Shown one piece after another: positions 14,252 through 16,320 of a stretch of DNA of 16,320 bases. The notes beneath the pieces are model-generated. The model had not been told where the DNA came from, searched no databases, and saw only the letters and a program-made list of their open reading frames with translations. Made by a program: the position numbers and the translations under genes. Where the stretch lies: NCBI RefSeq assembly GCF_000169335.1, contig NZ_AAXW01000087.1, positions 1 to 16,320 of the forward strand, in the 5' to 3' direction. Source of the stretch: Crocosphaera chwakensis CCY0110. GTDB lineage: Bacteria; Cyanobacteriota; Cyanobacteriia; Cyanobacteriales; Microcystaceae. Numbering within the stretch: position 1 is the first letter of the stretch; each line of letters opens with the position of its first letter.

Positions 14252-16320
14252 TTATAGCTCAGTTAACGCATTATTGGCACAGACGACTTCATTATCCTCA
14301 AAAACTTCGGCTTTTTCCCATATAGACGTAAACATTTCCTTATCGGTTTTTATGTTTCTTGATTGAAAAGAAATGTACCCGTTTTCATCTTTTTCGTTGA
14401 TAATCATGCGGGTTGTAAAGGAATTTCTGGCGACGGATATGTTTTCAACCACCATCAAATTAGTCTTAGACCAATCATGACAATCAATATTTTGAGCATT
14501 AAAGTGACAGAGAAAACGAACTTCTACTCCTGATTTTTTTTGTTCTTCAAGAATGATTAAATGTTCATTTGTAGAATATTCAGGAAGAATAAAAACTCGT
14601 TGTATGGGAATACCTTTGGTAACTAACTCTTGATTAACTTCCCAAAATCTCCTGCCTTGATCACTATTCCACCATTCAGGAGTTATCATGCTATGAACAG
14701 CAACAATTTTATGATTATCCTTGGTAACATTCATTTGGTTTAAGAGTTGAATCACTTGATGAATGCGAGGTTCTCCACTGATAGTTAATTTGATTTCAGG
14801 CAGGGTGGTATTCGTTAAAATTGTTCCCTTAAAGAGCGTTTGGTTGGATTCATCTAACCGAATATCCGTTAAGTTGGCCTCTGTTAAGTTAGCATGACTC
14901 AAGTTAGCATGGCTTAAAATTGCCCCCGTTAAATCCGCTTTTGTCAGATTCATACAAGATAAATTAGCATGACTCAAATCACATTCTTTCAAAATAGCAT
15001 CAGAAAGATTTGCTTCATTATCTCTATCTCTTAAATCAACATGACTGAAATTTAATCGAGAGAAGTTTCTTCTTCCTATTCTGTATAGACTCATCAGTTC
15101 CTGTTCATTGTGATTATCGGGGAGATATTCGTCAGGGGCATAAATAGCAATAATCGCTTTAAGGTAAGCAAAGAAATAGGCTTTGATGATGTTTTTATGG
15201 GTGTAAATAGTGGTAACTTCTTCTGTCCCATATTTAACGATAGATTTAGCGGTAACAGAACCTTCTTTGCCTGGTTCTAAATTAGCAATATAGATAGATT
15301 GCAGTTGGTGTTTAATCTCAACAATATGAGACAAAGCTTTATCGAAAGCGGTAAACAGTGCATTGATTGAACCTGTTTGAAAAGCAGATTCTTGATGACG
15401 AGATTGGCCATCTTCATGACAAATAATAACCGTAGCAGATGTTAAGTTATTCTGAGAACAGAGAATTTCAAATTGCTCAATTTTCCATCCTTTAAACAGA
15501 GGTAGTTTTTCCTCAAAAAGCAAATTTGCATTAGGTTCTTGCTGTCCGGTTTGGCTAGTTTCTCCTTGTAGGAGAATCGATAATTTTTCAATCATTTTTG
15601 CTTGAGTCTTTTTTGTTATTTTTTCCTTGAATTCTTCGGGTGATAAATTATGCTCAAGAGATTGAACGAAAAAAGCAGGAGAGTAAACGAAAGGATAATT
15701 ACTTCCATTAAAATCTCTATCTCTTAGCGTGATGATACCATCTAAACCATATTTCCTCGCAATCTCAACTTGAATAATCGTTGGGATATTTACGGTAGGA
15801 TATTTGTTTAGATCAATCTCTTTTAAGTCTATTTGACAAACTTTAAGTTTACTTAGCAACTCAAGAATAAGACGATTTGCCTCTTCTTGTCTTTTTATTT
15901 CTTGAATGCGATTCCAAACATTTGTGAGTCCATCCTTACCAATGTATGGATTGATTTTTCCATTAAAAATGGATCTCATAAGCTTGTTAAAATCCTTCTT
16001 AAAAGTTTGATTGTCTCTTAAAAAAAATTCTTCAATTGTGTTCCCATCAATCAACATTTTAAGAGCTTCTTTATTTTCTTCTCTCGGTTGAAAAATTTCA
16101 AAATTTGCTAAGAAAAAACTAATGTTAATATCAGGATTCTTCAACAGTTTATGAAGACTGAGATTGATTTCATATTGAACAAAAGGATCTTCACTTTCTA
16201 TGTTATTTCTCAAAGTCCAGAGAGTTTTAATGACTTCTGGAGTAGGACATTCACCCAATTTTCTGATAATTTCAGCACGGCGATCAATGTCAACTTCTTC
16301 TTGTAAGTTGTTTAGTAAAT
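14252..16320 (-). CDS. Multidomain protein: HEAT-like, PIN-like, LeuA-regulatory-like, pentapeptide repeats, PLD-like (5' end outside window)
   Basis: The frame is open to the right edge, so the TTG at 16258 is likely internal and the protein exceeds 688 residues. Counting from 16258, the start and preceding codons (DIDRRAEIIRKLGECPTPEVIKTL) look HEAT-like. Residues 105-200 (LTNVWNRIQEI, ARKYGLDGIITLRDRDF, VYSPAFFV) resemble the second half of a cyanobacterial PIN domain with degenerate acids. Residues 257-375 (TGSINALFTAFDKAL, IIKAYFFAYLKAI) resemble the regulatory/dimerisation domain of isopropylmalate synthase. Residues 399-485 are pentapeptide repeats (ANLSHANLTEANL). Residues 515-652 (ITPEWW, FWEVNQELVTKGIPIQRVFIL) resemble a PLD-like C-terminal domain without an HKD motif. 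There is no transmembrane segment. Function is unknown; the layout suggests a sensor or scaffold. Domain calls other than the pentapeptides are moderate. Confidence 0.75.
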   Translation of the reverse strand, partial: LLNNLQEEVDIDRRAEIIRKLGECPTPEVIKTLWTLRNNIESEDPFVQYEINLSLHKLLKNPDINISFFLANFEIFQPREENKEALKMLIDGNTIEEFFLRDNQTFKKDFNKLMRSIFNGKINPYIGKDGLTNVWNRIQEIKRQEEANRLILELLSKLKVCQIDLKEIDLNKYPTVNIPTIIQVEIARKYGLDGIITLRDRDFNGSNYPFVYSPAFFVQSLEHNLSPEEFKEKITKKTQAKMIEKLSILLQGETSQTGQQEPNANLLFEEKLPLFKGWKIEQFEILCSQNNLTSATVIICHEDGQSRHQESAFQTGSINALFTAFDKALSHIVEIKHQLQSIYIANLEPGKEGSVTAKSIVKYGTEEVTTIYTHKNIIKAYFFAYLKAIIAIYAPDEYLPDNHNEQELMSLYRIGRRNFSRLNFSHVDLRDRDNEANLSDAILKECDLSHANLSCMNLTKADLTGAILSHANLSHANLTEANLTDIRLDESNQTLFKGTILTNTTLPEIKLTISGEPRIHQVIQLLNQMNVTKDNHKIVAVHSMITPEWWNSDQGRRFWEVNQELVTKGIPIQRVFILPEYSTNEHLIILEEQKKSGVEVRFLCHFNAQNIDCHDWSKTNLMVVENISVARNSFTTRMIINEKDENGYISFQSRNIKTDKEMFTSIWEKAEVFEDNEVVCANNALTEL

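Overview
The window looks like a cyanobacterial chromosome. The DNA is AT-rich and carries repeated GCGATCGC (HIP1) octamers, for example at 278-285, 1502-1509, 5210-5217, 8286-8293, 8814-8821, 11131-11138 and 13620-13627. It also has cyanobacterium-type dispersed hairpin repeats, a cyanobacterial N-terminal module (DAVLGG/PPPIDG) and a pentapeptide-repeat fusion protein. I cannot name the species; a unicellular or colonial form is plausible but is inference.

Left part (1-6066): four members of the poorly characterised gene set named after Salmonella STM4012-STM4015. In order these are the end of a leucine-rich-repeat (LRR) protein (STM4015-like, cut by the left edge), an ATP-grasp protein (STM4014-like), a sulfatase/alkaline-phosphatase-superfamily hydrolase (STM4013-like) and a radical SAM enzyme (STM4012-like). 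All four are on the + strand. The row is interrupted twice: by a ribbon-helix-helix/VapC-type toxin-antitoxin pair between the ATP-grasp and hydrolase genes, and by a second, full-length, antisense STM4015-like gene between the hydrolase and radical SAM genes. No STM4011-like gene is in the window. A radical SAM enzyme, an ATP-grasp enzyme, a phosphoryl/sulfuryl-type hydrolase and an LRR partner together suggest an undescribed modification pathway. Both LRR proteins end in a similar aromatic tail that is a candidate site of action.

Middle (6067-7910): intergenic repeat debris, a small cysteine-rich CPCC protein on the minus strand, and an IS630-family element bounded by 30-bp inverted repeats and TA duplications. 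Its transposase keeps a complete DDE triad but is broken by three different GC-rich hairpin mini-insertions.

Right part (7911-16320), all minus strand: a 1664-residue secreted fusion (extracellular nuclease, 5'-nucleotidase and RTX-like Ca-binding tail) that could release phosphate and nucleosides from extracellular DNA. Then come a 590-bp AT-rich gene-free stretch and a short RTX protein that looks 5'-truncated. Last is a large multidomain protein open to the right edge (HEAT-like, PIN-like, LeuA-regulatory-like, pentapeptide repeats and a PLD-like C-terminal domain), followed by a good terminator-like hairpin.
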